Positions 34,500 through 45,593 of a stretch of DNA of 64,000 bases are shown one piece after another. The stretch comes from Adiantum capillus-veneris (taxonomy: Eukaryota > Streptophyta > Polypodiopsida > Polypodiales > Pteridaceae): positions 127,323,182-127,387,181 of the forward strand of contig CM043967.1 of the NCBI GenBank assembly GCA_014529385.2. The letters run 5' to 3'. Within the stretch, counting starts at the first letter, position 1; each line of letters starts with the position of its first letter. The position numbers were made by a program, and so were the translations under genes. A model generated the notes under the pieces. That model had not been told where the DNA came from and searched no databases. It was given only the letters and a program-made list of their open reading frames with translations.

Positions 34500-35934
34500 G
34501 AAGTGTCCCAAAATCTTAATAAGTTCAAAGAGGGAGGAAGGAGTATCCCTTTTCTCACCTATGATGGCGCCTTTGGTGCTACTGACAAAGTATTGGCCTT
34601 CATCTAGCAATTTGATGCGGTCTTTGGAGACGAGGGATTCATAGAGTCTTCCAAGCTACATCATGTAGCTATGAACTTCCAAAAATCTACTCGGCAATGG
34701 TGGGATAGCCTTCGAGGCAATGGAAAATCCCCAAAGACATGGAAAAACTCTACATGTTTCCATCATGAAGCAATTCCTTGCAAACAATGCAAAGGACAAA
34801 GTGCTTACCGAATGGAGGAGTTTGAAGCTTCTCTCCAACGAGTCTATCCACAAATATATGGACACATTTTAGTATTTACATCTCAAGGATAACATCTTTC
34901 AAAAGATAGACTTCACCGAGAAAAAGCAACAATTTTGTGCAGGATTACCTGAAGAAATGACCGAATATGTCAACTCCCAACGGCGTGGTTGTTTTTACCG
35001 AGGTAATCCACCACACTATGGTTGCTTCGCGCATCAATTTCCAACAAGGGGCTAAAAGGGATGCCAAGCCCATGGAAAACAAATATCAAAATGATGCAAA
35101 GGGGAAGAACATTGCCCAAAACTCTTCCCAAGGCAATTCCTACAACCACAACAACAACAACAACAATCAGTCCAAGGAGAAGGGAGTTTACAAAGGTAAA
35201 AATAAACTTTCTCCTAAAGAGCTAGAAGATTCTCGTAAGGACCAGAAATGCTTTAAGTGTGGGGAGCAAGGATATGTATATCATTCTTGCCTCGAAGAAA
35301 TGCCCGCAATGAGACTCCTAGAGCTTCCATGATTGAAGCTCCAAAAGATGATGCTCATTGCAAAGGATCACGTCTCTACTATGCTTGGGGAAAAGTAAGG
35401 GAGCATGATGCCTTCATTCCGTTTGACCTTGACTCTACTCACAATTTCATACCCATGGAGCTGGCCACCAAGTTCGACATTCAGCCTCATGAGATGGGAG
35501 ATGTTGATGTAGTTGATGGAGCCTTCAAGAGGCAAGAAGCCGTAGCTACTTCCTTCAAGAGGCAAGAAGCCGTAGCTACTTCCTTGATTGGGAAATTGTG
35601 GCTTCATGTCCAAGGCTATGTTGTCAAAGAATATTTTTTCATCTCTCCTCTCAAGCATGAAGATGTCATCCTAGGGGCACCATGGTTTGATCGTATGGCT
35701 ATTAATGTAAAGTTCCTTAAAAGAAGGTTGTATTTCAAGTACAGGAAAAAAAATATGTACATAGATGCTAATGAGCCTGTTCATAACATTACCCTTGTAA
35801 ATTCTCGTGCTTTTGACAAATCCATGAAAAGCTCAGTTTTTGCATACATGATTTTTGTCAAACAATCCATAAAAGGTCCTAATGTTTTATCAAATGAAGA
35901 TGGCAGGAATCAAGAAGAGTTAAGACTTGTCTAA
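34500..35934 (+). pseudogene. gag-protease of the chromovirus-like element
   Basis: Frames in order: KVLAFIQQFDA-like start, FQKSTRQWWDSLRGNGKSPKTWK (34671), FCAGLPEEMTEYV, ASINFQQGAKRDAKP (35022), zinc knuckle CFKCGEQGYVYHSC (His replaced by Tyr; ~35249), protease FDLDSTHNFIPMEL (35430; active-site triplet lost), ILGAPWFDRMAINVKF (~35669), and MKSSVFAYMIFVKQSI to 35934. At least three frame changes. A 30-bp tandem duplication inside protease repeats FKRQEAVATS. Confidence 0.88.
35522..35583 (+). repeat. Exact 30-bp tandem duplication in protease
   Basis: The unit starting TTCAAGAGGCAAGAAGCC occurs twice at a 30-bp period, keeping frame. Relatives at 13480 and 29240 have one unit. Confidence 0.95.
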
Positions 35935-36079
35935 TTTTCTAAATGGATTCCAAGATGTTTTTATCGATGATATCCCTCTGGACTTACCTCCAAAACGAGG
36001 GGATGATGACCAATGAATTGAGCTCCTACAGGAAGCTCACCGCCTAACACGCTTACTTATTGAGTTTCCCAAGCTCAAG

Positions 36080-37640
36080 AAGAGGAGATCAAGAGGCAAG
36101 TACAATAATTGGTAGACAAAGGGATGGTGAGGCCTAGCTCCTCTCCCTTTTGTTCTCTAGTCCTTTTAGTGCAAAAGAAAAATGGTACATACCACATGTG
36201 TGTGGACTATCGAGTGCTAAACCATATCACTATCAAAAATAGATTTCCCATACCGTGGATAGAAGATCTGTTTGATAAGCTACAAGATTTGACCTGCTTC
36301 AGTAGGATTGACCTTAAAAGTGGCTATCATGAATGAAGGTATCCTAAAGACCGCAACATTTGGTATTTATGAATATCTAGTCATGCCTTTTGTCTTGACT
36401 AATACACCAACCAGATTTAATCGTTTAATGGAGAAAATGTTTAGACCCATCGCAAGATTACATCTACTCCAAGTCCCTAAAGGAGCACAAGAGACACCTC
36501 CGGGTGATTTTCAAGCTTTGAGGGAGAACAAGCTTTTTATCAATCAAAAGAAGAGTGAATTTTTCCTTCAAGAGATTCAATACTTAGGTCATATTATCTC
36601 TCAAGATGGTATCCGTATGGATCCATCAAAGTTGGAGGTAATCAAAGCATGGCCTAATCCAAGGAATCTACATGAACTAAGAAGCTTTATTGATATGTGT
36701 GCATACTATAGACACTTCATAGGATAAATTCTCTCAAATATCAGGACCATTGCATGACTTAACAAAGAAGAACGTTAAGTACTCATGGACTGCTAAAGAG
36801 AAAAATGCTATGGACAAGCTCAAAGAGAATCTTACCTCCCCAACCAGTCCTTATGCTTCTAGATCTCTCAAAACCATTTGAGGTCCAATGTGATGCTTGT
36901 GGTGATTGCCTTGGAGCACTATTGCTTTAAGAAGGGCATGGCAAAGCATGTGAGAGTCAAAGGCTCAATGTCGATGAACGCGTAATGTCGATGAACGGGT
37001 CAAGGCGTATATAAAAAAAAACTTTTAGTTGTTCTACATGCCCTAAACACATGGTAGCACTATCTATCAGGGACTCCATTTATTTTGCAAACATACCACC
37101 AAAGTATCAAGTATTTCATGACCACCAAAGTCTCAAGTACTTCATGAGTCCCAAGGATCTAATATTCACGTGATCACATGAAATTTCTTGTGATTACAAT
37201 GTTTATTATCAAATTCACATAATAACGTGATCACAAAAATCTGGTAAGTGATGACATGGAAACCCACCAAAACCCCGCCAGGGTATGTGTTTTTCTTGAC
37301 GGGCTTACTAGGAAACTATGTGAACCCTAAATCGGGCCCGCTAGGAAATGAAACATACGAGCGGACTTACCGAGTTGGATGATTTCTATAGGTTAAGAGG
37401 AAGTCACATGTCTATTTAACATGATCATGTATTTTGAAATGTAATCATTGAATGTTATTAACGTATCCACTTATTTTTTATCACGTTAATAAAATCCTTG
37501 TTCACGACGCAAACCAAGCTCTCCGACAAAAAAATGAGATGGGAAATTTTTCTTTCACAATTTTATTTCCATATTGCTCACATTGTTGTAAGCATAATCA
37601 AGTGGCCGATGCACTTTCACGATGACCAAGAGTCAATGTG
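36080..37640 (+). pseudogene. gypsy reverse transcriptase-RNase H, broken
   Basis: RT: MVDKGMVRPSSSPFCSLVLLVQKK, CVDYRVLNHITIKNRFPIP, FSRIDLKSGYHE (motif A Asp intact), FGIYEYLVMPFVLTNTPTRFNRLM (36361-36435). The stretch with the catalytic DD is corrupted (IARLHLLQVPKG). KLFINQKKSEFFLQEIQYLGHIIS, AWPNPRNLHELRSFIDMCAYYRHFI follow, then RNase H (~36760-37640), with VVLHALNTW, SGTPFILQTYHQSIKYFMT and, after a 353-bp insertion, FLSQFYFHIAH and QVADALS. Multiple stops. Confidence 0.85.
37148..37500. mobile_element. MITE-like insertion, 353 bp
   Basis: It interrupts RNase H between KYFMT and the TKLSDKQ-type block. Ends AAGGATCTAATATTCACGTG (from 37153) and, inverted, AAGGATTTTATTAACGTG (to 37499) form imperfect terminal repeats. 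TTCATGA (37141-37147) and TTCACGA (37501-37507) look like a 7-9-bp target duplication, as for hAT or Mutator-type MITEs. Family uncertain. Confidence 0.65.
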
Positions 37641-37972
37641 GTGTCTATAGCAACTCACAATGATCTATCTTCTATGGTAGATGAGTATGTTACTAACCCT
37701 GATTTTAAAGACATAATGTCAGCCCTTGCATTGGGGAAGAAAGAAGAACCATTCACCTTGCAAGATGGTTCTTCTTCATGGCAATAGGCTATGTGTTACC
37801 CACTCCCTTCTTGAGAAAGTCATGTATGAATCCCATGCTCCTTTCTTTCAATCTACTCTTCGAGGAGTAGAGACGTACTTCTATTGGCCTACCATGAAAG
37901 TACACATACAAGAGATGTTTCAAAATGTGTGGTATGCCAAAAGACCAAGTATGATAGAGGGAAGCAACCTGG
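37640..37972 (+). pseudogene. gypsy integrase zinc-binding region, cut by insertion
   Basis: Frames give EYVTNPDFKDIMSAL, LQDGSS, HSLLEKVMYESHAP, then VETYFYWPTMKVHIQEMFQN and CVVCQKTKYDRGKQPG. The CxxC of the HHCC region is visible. Coding stops at CCTGG (37968-37972), where the LTR at 37973 begins, and resumes at 42207. Confidence 0.85.
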
Positions 37973-38576
37973 TGTTGTGCGGCTCTGCTTTCATGATGGG
38001 ATAAAGAGCATCTATTTGAATCTTACACATTTATTGAGCACTGACCAGGGCTCGAGAACAAGCAAGAAGATCCAAAAAAGTGTATGTTTTATGTGGTTAT
38101 AAAGGCCTAAGCATAGAAGTTTCATGCTTGAAGAAAAGGTTTCTACATGTGAAAAGGCTCTTAGGACATGAACAACAACTTGGCTAGCTAGAGGAAGACA
38201 TGTGGTCAGTGGTAAAAAGAAAAGTGTGAGAGAGACTTCATACCTCTGCATGAGGGAGGCCGAAAAAGTCTTATTTTGTAAGATTTTTGTAAAACAGGTT
38301 TTTGGTACAAACGGGCCGTGGTGGGAGAAGGAAAAGGGCGTTTTGAGCATTTTTGCGTCTCACGCACAGAGGCTAATTCTGCACCGATTAGGAGATATTC
38401 AAGTTTTTGTTCTCAGTTGTATCAAGGAAGGAAGCCATAAGCTTTGAGCACTCTAACTCTTTTTCCAAGCTTCCATAGCCCACTCTAATCCAAGCTTTCA
38501 TAGCCACTCTAATCAAAGAAGCCATAACCCAAACCTTAATATTTTTCTCAAGCCATAATTAATCATTTTCCTGGGA

Positions 38577-38661
<85 letters not shown>

Positions 38662-38918
38662 CTTAAAGCAGCAGAGGAAGAACGAAGGAGACAACTATTA
38701 TCAAGGCAAGCCAATGAAAGCAAATTAACATGATGTAGGGAGTTTAAATAATTTAAGCAGCGGTACTGTTAATTATGTGCTTTGGGTAATCAAGCTTCAG
38801 AATTGTGTTCAAGTTGTCAGTTTTAAGATTTGCCTATATTAATTGTGTGTGCTACAACTCTCTTCCTCACATCTCTCACAGCCAGAGGCCCCGCGCCTTC
38901 CCGGCTCACCTTTCGAAC
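37973..38918 (+). repeat. 5' LTR of the nested element
   Basis: ~946 bp. Aligns with 41265-42206 up to CTCACCTTTCGA; the exact right end is uncertain because the 3' copy leaves the alignment there. Contains (CT)n at 38580-38658. Confidence 0.85.
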
Positions 38919-38937
38919 AAAAATCCCTCGACATACT

Positions 38938-38955
38938 TGGTGAACCCGACGTGAA
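38938..38955 (+). other. Possible primer binding site
   Basis: TGGTGAACCCGACGTGAA, 3 bases after a CGACA that may be the true LTR end. Its complement ends in GGGTTCACCA, a tRNA-like 3' end. I do not identify the tRNA. Confidence 0.55.
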
Positions 38956-38978
38956 ACGAGCCGGGGTGGGAGGTAAAG

Positions 38979-39341
38979 ATGGAGATTCCAGAACAGTTGA
39001 TGCAGTTTATTGAAGATTACAATTCCAATGGACTTGATAAAACTCTAGTAGTTGCAGATTTGCGAAAAATGTTGGGATTAGTTCATGGATGTTTGCAAGG
39101 AGTGAAAGCTATGAAGATGAAAAAGCAGATTGATGATGCAGTGGAGATGGCACTTGATATTGTACATGAGCAGTGTGGTATTTTTCAAGGAAATGATCCA
39201 GATGGACTCCTTGCATGCTATAAAGCGGAGATGAACAGCCAAGAGATTCCGGAAGATCGGATGATTTTGAGTTTTAAAGAAGTGGTAACCTCCGAATTTA
39301 AAGATAAGGTTCGAGAACTGGCAGAAACATATCCCACATAG
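38979..39341 (+). CDS. Unrecognised 120-aa ORF of the nested element
   Basis: Starts MEIPEQLMQFIEDYN at the first ATG after the primer site, the normal place for gag. Mostly helical, charged sequence (LRKMLGLVHGCLQGVKAMKMKKQ, MALDIVHEQCGIF). No family recognised; it could be a divergent gag N-terminus. Ends at TAG 39339-39341. Confidence 0.4.
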   Translation: MEIPEQLMQFIEDYNSNGLDKTLVVADLRKMLGLVHGCLQGVKAMKMKKQIDDAVEMALDIVHEQCGIFQGNDPDGLLACYKAEMNSQEIPEDRMILSFKEVVTSEFKDKVRELAETYPT

Positions 39342-39426
39342 TGGGACTATTTTGCAGATGGGTTTGTTCATGAAATCTCAAGGATTATCGAGTTGGCAAT
39401 GAAGGAGATTACCAAATGAAGCCAGA

Positions 39427-39987
39427 TTGTTTTCTATAAAGGAGAAGGGGATCAGATGTAGTTCCTTAATTACGATCAATTTTGGGAACATATTTCTGCA
39501 AGGAGTAAAGCCAAGGCAAATACAGCTTTGGAAGCAGCAGATTCAACTTTCGGACCATATTTTGAGCAACCTAGCAAAGGTAAACAATGAATTTAATGCT
39601 CAAACAAAAATATATGATTTTTTTTCAAAGATTGCTTGCATGGAAGTTATCTTCCATAATGGTTCTAGTGAAGAGCTAGACTATACAACAAATGTTTTTC
39701 AATCTCCTGACCTTGGCATGGGATGTTCTCAAAAAGTCTATCAAGAAGATGAGCCACTACAAACTAATAATGGGTCTATCGACACTATAGCTGAGCATGA
39801 CAACATGTTTATTGTAGATGGTTGCATCAATAAAGCTATCATATACACAATACGTGAAAAAGTACAAGAGGATGATGAGCCGACACGGGATATTCTTGAG
39901 GGTATTCCTTCAGAAGGGGTGCCAGATGAACCTTCGCAGTGTTATGATGGATTGCTAAGTAACATGGATGCAAATGAGGAAGCATAG
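39427..39987 (+). CDS. Unrecognised 186-aa ORF of the nested element
   Basis: Acidic C-terminal half (EDDEPTRDILEGIPSEGVPDEP). After the stop the same frame continues with DINEFEDFLAHAYCEQDIDKDS, so the original ORF was probably longer. No domain recognised. Confidence 0.35.
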   Translation: MFSIKEKGIRCSSLITINFGNIFLQGVKPRQIQLWKQQIQLSDHILSNLAKVNNEFNAQTKIYDFFSKIACMEVIFHNGSSEELDYTTNVFQSPDLGMGCSQKVYQEDEPLQTNNGSIDTIAEHDNMFIVDGCINKAIIYTIREKVQEDDEPTRDILEGIPSEGVPDEPSQCYDGLLSNMDANEEA

Positions 39988-40299
39988 GATGATATTAATG
40001 AGTTTGAAGATTTCCTAGCTCATGCTTATTGTGAACAAGATATCGACAAAGATTCTATATCTATACTTATACATGGGCTGCATGAGGAGATAACTTCTAC
40101 AATTTTGATGAATGTTGATATTTTGTAGAGTGATTTTCCTGAGGAAGCTATGGAAAAATATTTACAGGCTAAATCTATTCTTCATGATTAAGCTAAAATT
40201 CTAGCAGGTAAAATTTTTCATGATGATACAGGTCCAGAGAATCCCAAGGTTTTTCATGATGGGTATGAAGCTAGAGGGGGTGATGATGCTAAATCATCC

Positions 40300-40698
40300 T
40301 TGATCCTTCAAAAATTTCACAGGGTTTTTCAATTCCTTGGACAGTATGCCAATTATGGTAGGATTTGGATGCTATTTTTTTTAATGATGCTTATGTCAGT
40401 GATGGTTTGGCTACCAATAAAAGGGAGACAGAATTCTTTCATGCTTTCTGGTAACGAGCTTAAGTTGCCAAAAGTTTATGGGATGTGGGTGATGCACTAT
40501 GCTTTAGGTGATGCTCTAGTATATTGTGGGGCCCCTCAATGCTATGTTCTCTTAATGCTATTTGATCCAGGAATAGCACACCTACACCAAAAATGCTTGA
40601 AGTTTATTGATACAGGAAATGTATGCTCATGCGCGTATTATGCTACTCCACTATTGGGACAATTTCTTATTATCCCATTTGATCCTGGGAGCTATTGA
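40300..40698 (+). CDS. Unrecognised 132-aa ORF with DPG motifs, shared with element at 43288
   Basis: The end LLMLFDPG...LIIPFDPGSY precedes a ~550-bp interior segment that also follows the DPG-rich ORF at 44010. Conservation of this block between two elements suggests it once coded for something or holds a cis signal. Function unknown. Confidence 0.35.
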   Translation: MILQKFHRVFQFLGQYANYGRIWMLFFLMMLMSVMVWLPIKGRQNSFMLSGNELKLPKVYGMWVMHYALGDALVYCGAPQCYVLLMLFDPGIAHLHQKCLKFIDTGNVCSCAYYATPLLGQFLIIPFDPGSY

Positions 40699-41226
40699 AG
40701 TGCAACTTGCTGATTCAAGGATATCAATTATTTTCTTGTAGCAGGTTACTTGATACTAGGTTTTGTTTTTGGATTTACGCTATGAAGAAAAGAGTTTTGG
40801 GTTTTGTGGTCAGTAATCTTACATGGCTAGCTTCCAGTTGACATCTTTGGACAATTGATAAAGTATCTTCATATCTTTTGAGTTAGTTCTACTACCAGAA
40901 CTTGAAGTAAAGGACTTGACGACCATTCCGTGTGCAGACAGAGTAAAGCATACTTGAACTTGACAGGGTTCCCTAAAGCGAGCTTGATGGTCAAACCGTG
41001 TGCATCATTAACTGAAGCACTTGAGTCTGGTGGGGTTCACTAAACAGGTTTTTCATAATTAAATGCTTTGGAGACACGACATATACGGTTCAAAGATTTG
41101 CGATGGACAGCTACCAAATAATTGAGCTAGACCATTGATGATATGGTTTAAGCCTTATTTTTTTTTACATATACTTACCAGTTATGTGATCTTGATGGCA
41201 AGCAGCTATAGGTTGAAGGCCGATTG

Positions 41227-41264
41227 GCACAGACCGGAGCCTGTGCAGGTTCAGAGGGGGTGGA
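41227..41264 (+). other. Hairpin plus polypurine tract before the 3' LTR
   Basis: GCACAG (41227-41232) and CTGTGC (41241-41246) form a 6-bp stem, followed by CAGAGGGGGTGGA just before the LTR. The third element repeats the arrangement at 44885-44922 with the same stem. Confidence 0.7.
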
Positions 41265-41877
41265 TGTCGTGCGGCTCTGCTTTCATGATGCGAAAAAGAG
41301 CAAAGGGAAGCAGAAAAAGTCTATTTGAATCTTACACATTTATTGAGCAGTGACCAGGGCTCAAGAACAAGCAAGGAGATCCAAAAAGTGTATGTTTTAT
41401 GTGGTTATGAAGGCCTAAGCATAGAAGTTTCATGCTTGAAGAAAAGTTTTCTACATGTGAAAAGGCTCTTAGGACATGAACAACAACTTGGCTAGAGGAA
41501 GACATGTGGTCAGTGGTAAAAGGGAAAGTGTGAGAGAGACTTCACACCTCTGCATGAGGGAGGCAGAAAAAGTCTTATTCTGTAAAATTTTCGTAAAACA
41601 GGTTTTTGGTACAAACCGGCCGCGATCGGAGAAGGAAAAGGGAGTTTTGAGAATTTTTGTGTCTCACTCATAGAGGCTAATTCGGCACCGATTAGAAGAT
41701 ATTCAAGTTTTTGTTCTCTGCTGTATCAGAGGAGGAAGCCATAAGCTTTGAGCACTGCAACTCTTTTTCCAAGCTTCCATAGCCCACTCTAATTCAAGCT
41801 TCCATAGCCACTCTAATTTAAAAAACCATAACCCAAGCCGTAATCTCTTTCTCAAACCATAATTAATCATTTTCCTG

Positions 41878-41943
<66 letters not shown>

Positions 41944-42206
41944 CTTAAAGCAGCAGAGGAAGAACAAAGGAGACAAATATTATCAAGGCAAGCTCGGCAA
42001 GCCAATGAAGGCAAATTAACATGATGTAAGGAGTTTAAATAATTTAAGCAGCTATACTCTTAATTGTCTGCTTTGGGTAATCAAGCTTCAGAATCGTGTT
42101 CAAGTTGTCAGTTTTAAGCTTTGTCTACATTGATTGTGTTTTTTGCAACTCTCTTCCTCACACCTCTCACAGCCAGAGGCCCCGCGCCTTTCTGGCTCAC
42201 CTTTCG
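41265..42206 (+). repeat. 3' LTR of the nested element
   Basis: ~942 bp, matching 37973-38918. The CT tract (41880-41940) is shorter than in the 5' LTR. Confidence 0.85.
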
Positions 42207-42518
42207 ATTGGGCTACTCCAGCCCAACCATTGGCTCATACACAATGCTTTTCATGTGAGCCTACTTAAGCCCTACAAGGGCGAGCCACCAAGAGAACCAA
42301 TTATGGAAGACCTCCCAGAAATCAAAGACCAAGAAGAGGTGCTGCAACCAGAAGCTATCCTTCGGCACGAGTACAAGGTACTACGACATGGTAAGATTAT
42401 CTGGTGGTATCTTATTACGTACAAAAATTATCCTTTTGAAGATGCTAGATGGATGCAAGGAATACATCTTAAGGATAGTATGAACCTTGTCAATGCTTAC
42501 AATGCTATATTACAATAA
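42207..42518 (+). pseudogene. Integrase C-terminus with chromodomain
   Basis: Resumes the interrupted integrase: IHNAFHVSLLKPYKGEPP, EDLPEIKDQEEVLQPEAILRHE, then a chromodomain-like end (KVLRHGKIIWWYLITYKNYPFEDARWM) and a stop at 42516-42518. This is the main evidence that the family belongs to the chromoviruses. Confidence 0.85.
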
Positions 42519-42876
42519 GAAAATGTACATGTTTCTTTTAAATTATCAATCTTTTTGTCTTATAAGACTAATTTTCTTTTTCTTGTGCACAAATTTAAGT
42601 AGTATGCATGCTTAGAATCATGTTTGTGATGACGACATCTCTCAAACACCAAGTAGAATTTTTCACTCTACATTGCGAGAATGAAATGAACTCAAGAGCA
42701 GACATGCTTGCGGCAGCTACGTCTCCCAAGCTCCAAATGGATTAGTCATCCATCTTGGAATGATATCGTAGGGTAAAAAGGGATCCTCTACCCGCTACGA
42801 AACATCGACTAATGACAAAGTCTTTATCTCTCCTACTTCATAGTCGAGGACAACTATGATTTCAAGAGAGAGGTAA

Positions 42877-43275
42877 TGTCATAAAATCTTATATCTAACC
42901 AACCCAAATGATTTTCTCATATTAAATTGATCATTTCATGTGGGAGAATAAACGGGAACAAGAGTTAGAATATAGACATGTGCTTATGGATCTATCTCGA
43001 CACAGGGCCAAAGTTAATGGGTCCAAATGAGAGATGGTCTGTCAAAGAGCAATGCTAGCTAATGGAGCTTGAAATACCTCCAATGGTTAGTGTAAAAGTC
43101 CTTAGACCTTAGGTAAGCTAGGGATGTGTTTAGGTGGGAACCTGTTCCAAGCTTGAGGTGCTAGTTTCATTAAAGACCTCCAATGGTTAGTGTAAAAGTC
43201 CTTAGACCTTAGGTAAGCTAGGGATGTGCTTGAGGTGGGAACCCGATCCAACCTTGAGGTGCTTGTCGTGCTTGC
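42877..43275 (+). repeat. Partial 3' LTR of the chromovirus-like element
   Basis: TGTCATAAAATCTTATATC follows the purine tract CAAGAGAGAGGTAA (42863-42876). It matches the reverse complement of 32540-34215 without its insertion, and stops near 43275. A ~70-bp internal duplication (CCTCCAATGGTTAGTGTAAA at ~43078 and ~43175) is present. Confidence 0.85.
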
Positions 43276-43287
43276 TGACTAAGGCGC

Positions 43288-43795
43288 TGTCGTTAAGCTC
43301 CGCTCCCATGCTAAGAAATATGCCAAGAAGATGCAGATCAAACTTATTGAAAGCCTACTTGATTAATGGTCAATGGTCGTGAGGGCTTGTTATAACAGGC
43401 CAAGTTTAATGATTAATGTATGCCACATGCGGCTTAAAAGGGCCAACAGATGCCTTAATGATGCCAAAAATGATTATGCTTGAAGTGAGTACATATGGCA
43501 GTTTATGATCTAGAACTGAAGTGCTTGAAGTGCTCTACCGGCATGTCTTTACGGCTCGTCGATTGGAGCTACGGTGAAGAAATTAAGGTATATTGAAGTT
43601 TGAGTTGATTGCAGATCCGTACCGGATTGGGCAACTGCAGCTAAGGTGAAAGAAATGAAATGAATACACGGGCTTGAAGTGCTCACTTTGTGGAGCGCAT
43701 CGGTCTTTTCAGATCAACGATCGGAGTTCTGATTGCCAAGATATTAGCCGTTAAAGATTCACCGAGGGCCGTCTCTGTACCAGCTTGGTTCGCTC
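43288..43795 (+). repeat. Left LTR of the third element
   Basis: Aligns with 44923-45410 to near GTACCAGCTTGGTTCGCT; the inner boundary is uncertain. Confidence 0.7.
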
Positions 43796-44009
43796 GCAGC
43801 TGATGATGAACTTATGCAGTTGTTATATGATCCACTACTTGATTTTAAGCCTCTACAAGATAGAATTGTTTTCTGATGCATTTTTTGAGCCTAATGAAGA
43901 GAGTTTTTCCAGAGACTTGATCTATTCAGATATGCATGATTGGGATTTTGATACTAGTGAGAGTAAAGGTAAACTGCCAATGCTTTTACCTGTGATTGAT
44001 GATTGACAA

Positions 44010-44321
44010 TTGGATGAGCCTGTTGCACAGAGGATATGGCAGTATCTGGTGCTACCTAATGCTATATGGAATCTGATGTTACCCTATGATGTAGGGGATT
44101 TTGAGCTAGCTTTTGACCCAGGAGGTGACAGATATATGCATGGTCCGGGGCAATTGACTTATATGCCATATGATCCAAGCGGTTTGTATGAAGATTTGTG
44201 GGCTAATTATGTTTATGATGTAATGATTGGAGATTATTGTATTTTCCCTATGATCCTGGAGGATGGTGAATTTTTTAAAAGGAATGCTCACAGTGGGGCA
44301 AATGATTGGTTTCCCGTTTGA
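44010..44321 (+). CDS. Unrecognised DPG-rich ORF, 103 aa
   Basis: Contains LAFDPGGDRYMHGPG and YMPYDPSGLYEDLW; in the next frame the end reads FPFDPGGY. It resembles in style and position the ORF at 40300. Family unknown. Confidence 0.35.
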   Translation: MDEPVAQRIWQYLVLPNAIWNLMLPYDVGDFELAFDPGGDRYMHGPGQLTYMPYDPSGLYEDLWANYVYDVMIGDYCIFPMILEDGEFFKRNAHSGANDWFPV

Positions 44322-44922
44322 TCCCGGGGGCTACTAAAGTGTCAGTTGCAGATTTGAAGAGTATCAGTTATCTGTTGTAGCAGGTTTCATGGTACAAAGT
44401 TTTGTTTTCTAGATTTATGCTGAGTCAGAAGATTTCTCGTTATGCATTCAATAAGATTACATGGCTAGCTTCCAGCTGACTTCTTTGAACAATTGCTGAA
44501 GTATCTTTACATCTTTCGATTTAGTTCTGCTACCAGAACTTGAGGTAAAGGACTTGACGGCCATTCCGTGTGCAGACAGAGTAAGGCATACTTGAGCTTG
44601 ACAGGGTTCCTTAAAGCGAGCTTAATGGTCAAGCCGTGTGCATCATTAATTGGAGCACTTGAGTCTGGTGGGGTTCACTAAACATGTTTCTATAATTGAA
44701 TGCTTTGAAGATATAGCAGATACGTTCAGAGATTTTTGATGGACAGCTACCTAATGCTTAAGCTAGAACATTGATGATAGGGTATAAGCCTTATTTCATT
44801 TTTCATATGTTTACCAGTTACGTGAGTTTGATGATGGTAAGGAGCTTAAGGGACCTATAGTAGATGCAGATTGAAGTGCAGTTGGCACAGACCGAAGTCT
44901 GTGCAGGCTCAAAGTGGGTGGA

Positions 44923-45430
44923 TGTCGTGCAACTCCGCTCCCATGCTAAGAAATATGCCAAGAAGATGCAGATCAAGCTTATTGAAAGCCTACTTGATCA
45001 ATGGTCAATGATGAGGGCTTGTTAACAGGCCAAGTTTAATGATTAATGTATGCCACATGTGGCTTAAAAGGGCCAGCAGATGCCTTAATGATGCCAAAAA
45101 TGATTATGCTTAAAGTGAGCACAGATGGCAGTTTATGATCTAGAACTATAGTGCTTGAAGTGCTCTACCAGCCTGTCTTTATGGCTACGGTGAAGAAGTT
45201 AAGGCATATTGAAGTTTGAGTCGATTGCAGATCCGTACCGGATTGGGCAACTGCAACTGAGGTGACAGAACTGAAATGAATGCACAGGCCTGAAGTGCTC
45301 ACTTTGTGGAGCGCGTCGGTCTTTTCAAATCAACGATCGGAGTTTCGATTGCCAAGATATTAGCTGTTAAAGATTCGCCGGGGATCGGCTCGGTACCAGT
45401 TCGGTCCGCTTGATCGGAGTGCCATCTAGG
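44923..45430 (+). repeat. Right LTR of the third element
   Basis: Follows GCTCAAAGTGGGTGGA. Similar to the left LTR to ~45410; the LTR may extend further right toward the PPR fragment. Confidence 0.65.
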
Positions 45431-45593
45431 ATTTTTATAGCCTCAATAGGGTTTGTATGCATTTTATGCAGCTTGAGAGGTCTACAGGGATTTACGGCTC
45501 GTCAGACAGAGTTCCGCTTGATCAAATAATAAGGCTTGAGGCTAATGACAATTGTCGGCACTGCTAGCTGGGTAATTTGACATTATTCGGGAT

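Larger units (their letters stand above)
37973..42206 (+). mobile_element. Nested LTR retroelement (4.2 kb) with unrecognised ORFs
   Basis: Direct LTRs at 37973-38918 and 41265-42206 (both start TGT(T/C)GTGCGGCTCTGC and contain a CT microsatellite) bracket 2.3 kb of interior with a primer-like site (38938) and a polypurine tract (41252-41264). It sits in the integrase of the chromovirus-like element, whose frame continues on the right. No RT or integrase motif is visible inside, so it is non-autonomous. Its 3' interior is shared with the element at 43288. Confidence 0.85.
34500..43275 (+). mobile_element. Chromovirus-like gypsy element, 5' truncated, with three nested insertions
   Basis: Plus-strand copy of the family at 13013 and 27524. 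Order: gag, protease, RT, RNase H (with a MITE), integrase zinc region, [4.2-kb LTR element], integrase C-terminus with chromodomain, polypurine tract, partial 3' LTR, [third LTR element]. It lacks 5' LTR, primer site and gag N-terminus. Frameshifts are frequent. Confidence 0.88.
43288..45430 (+). mobile_element. Third LTR retroelement, deleted non-autonomous relative of 37973-42206
   Basis: Direct LTRs start at 43288 (TGTCGTTAAGCTCCGCTCCC) and 44923 (TGTCGTGCAACTCCGCTCCC) and align for ~500 bp. The interior (43796-44922) shares GACTTGACGGCCATTCCGTG and the hairpin-polypurine segment with the element at 37973. Primer site and gag start are missing. Confidence 0.75.
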
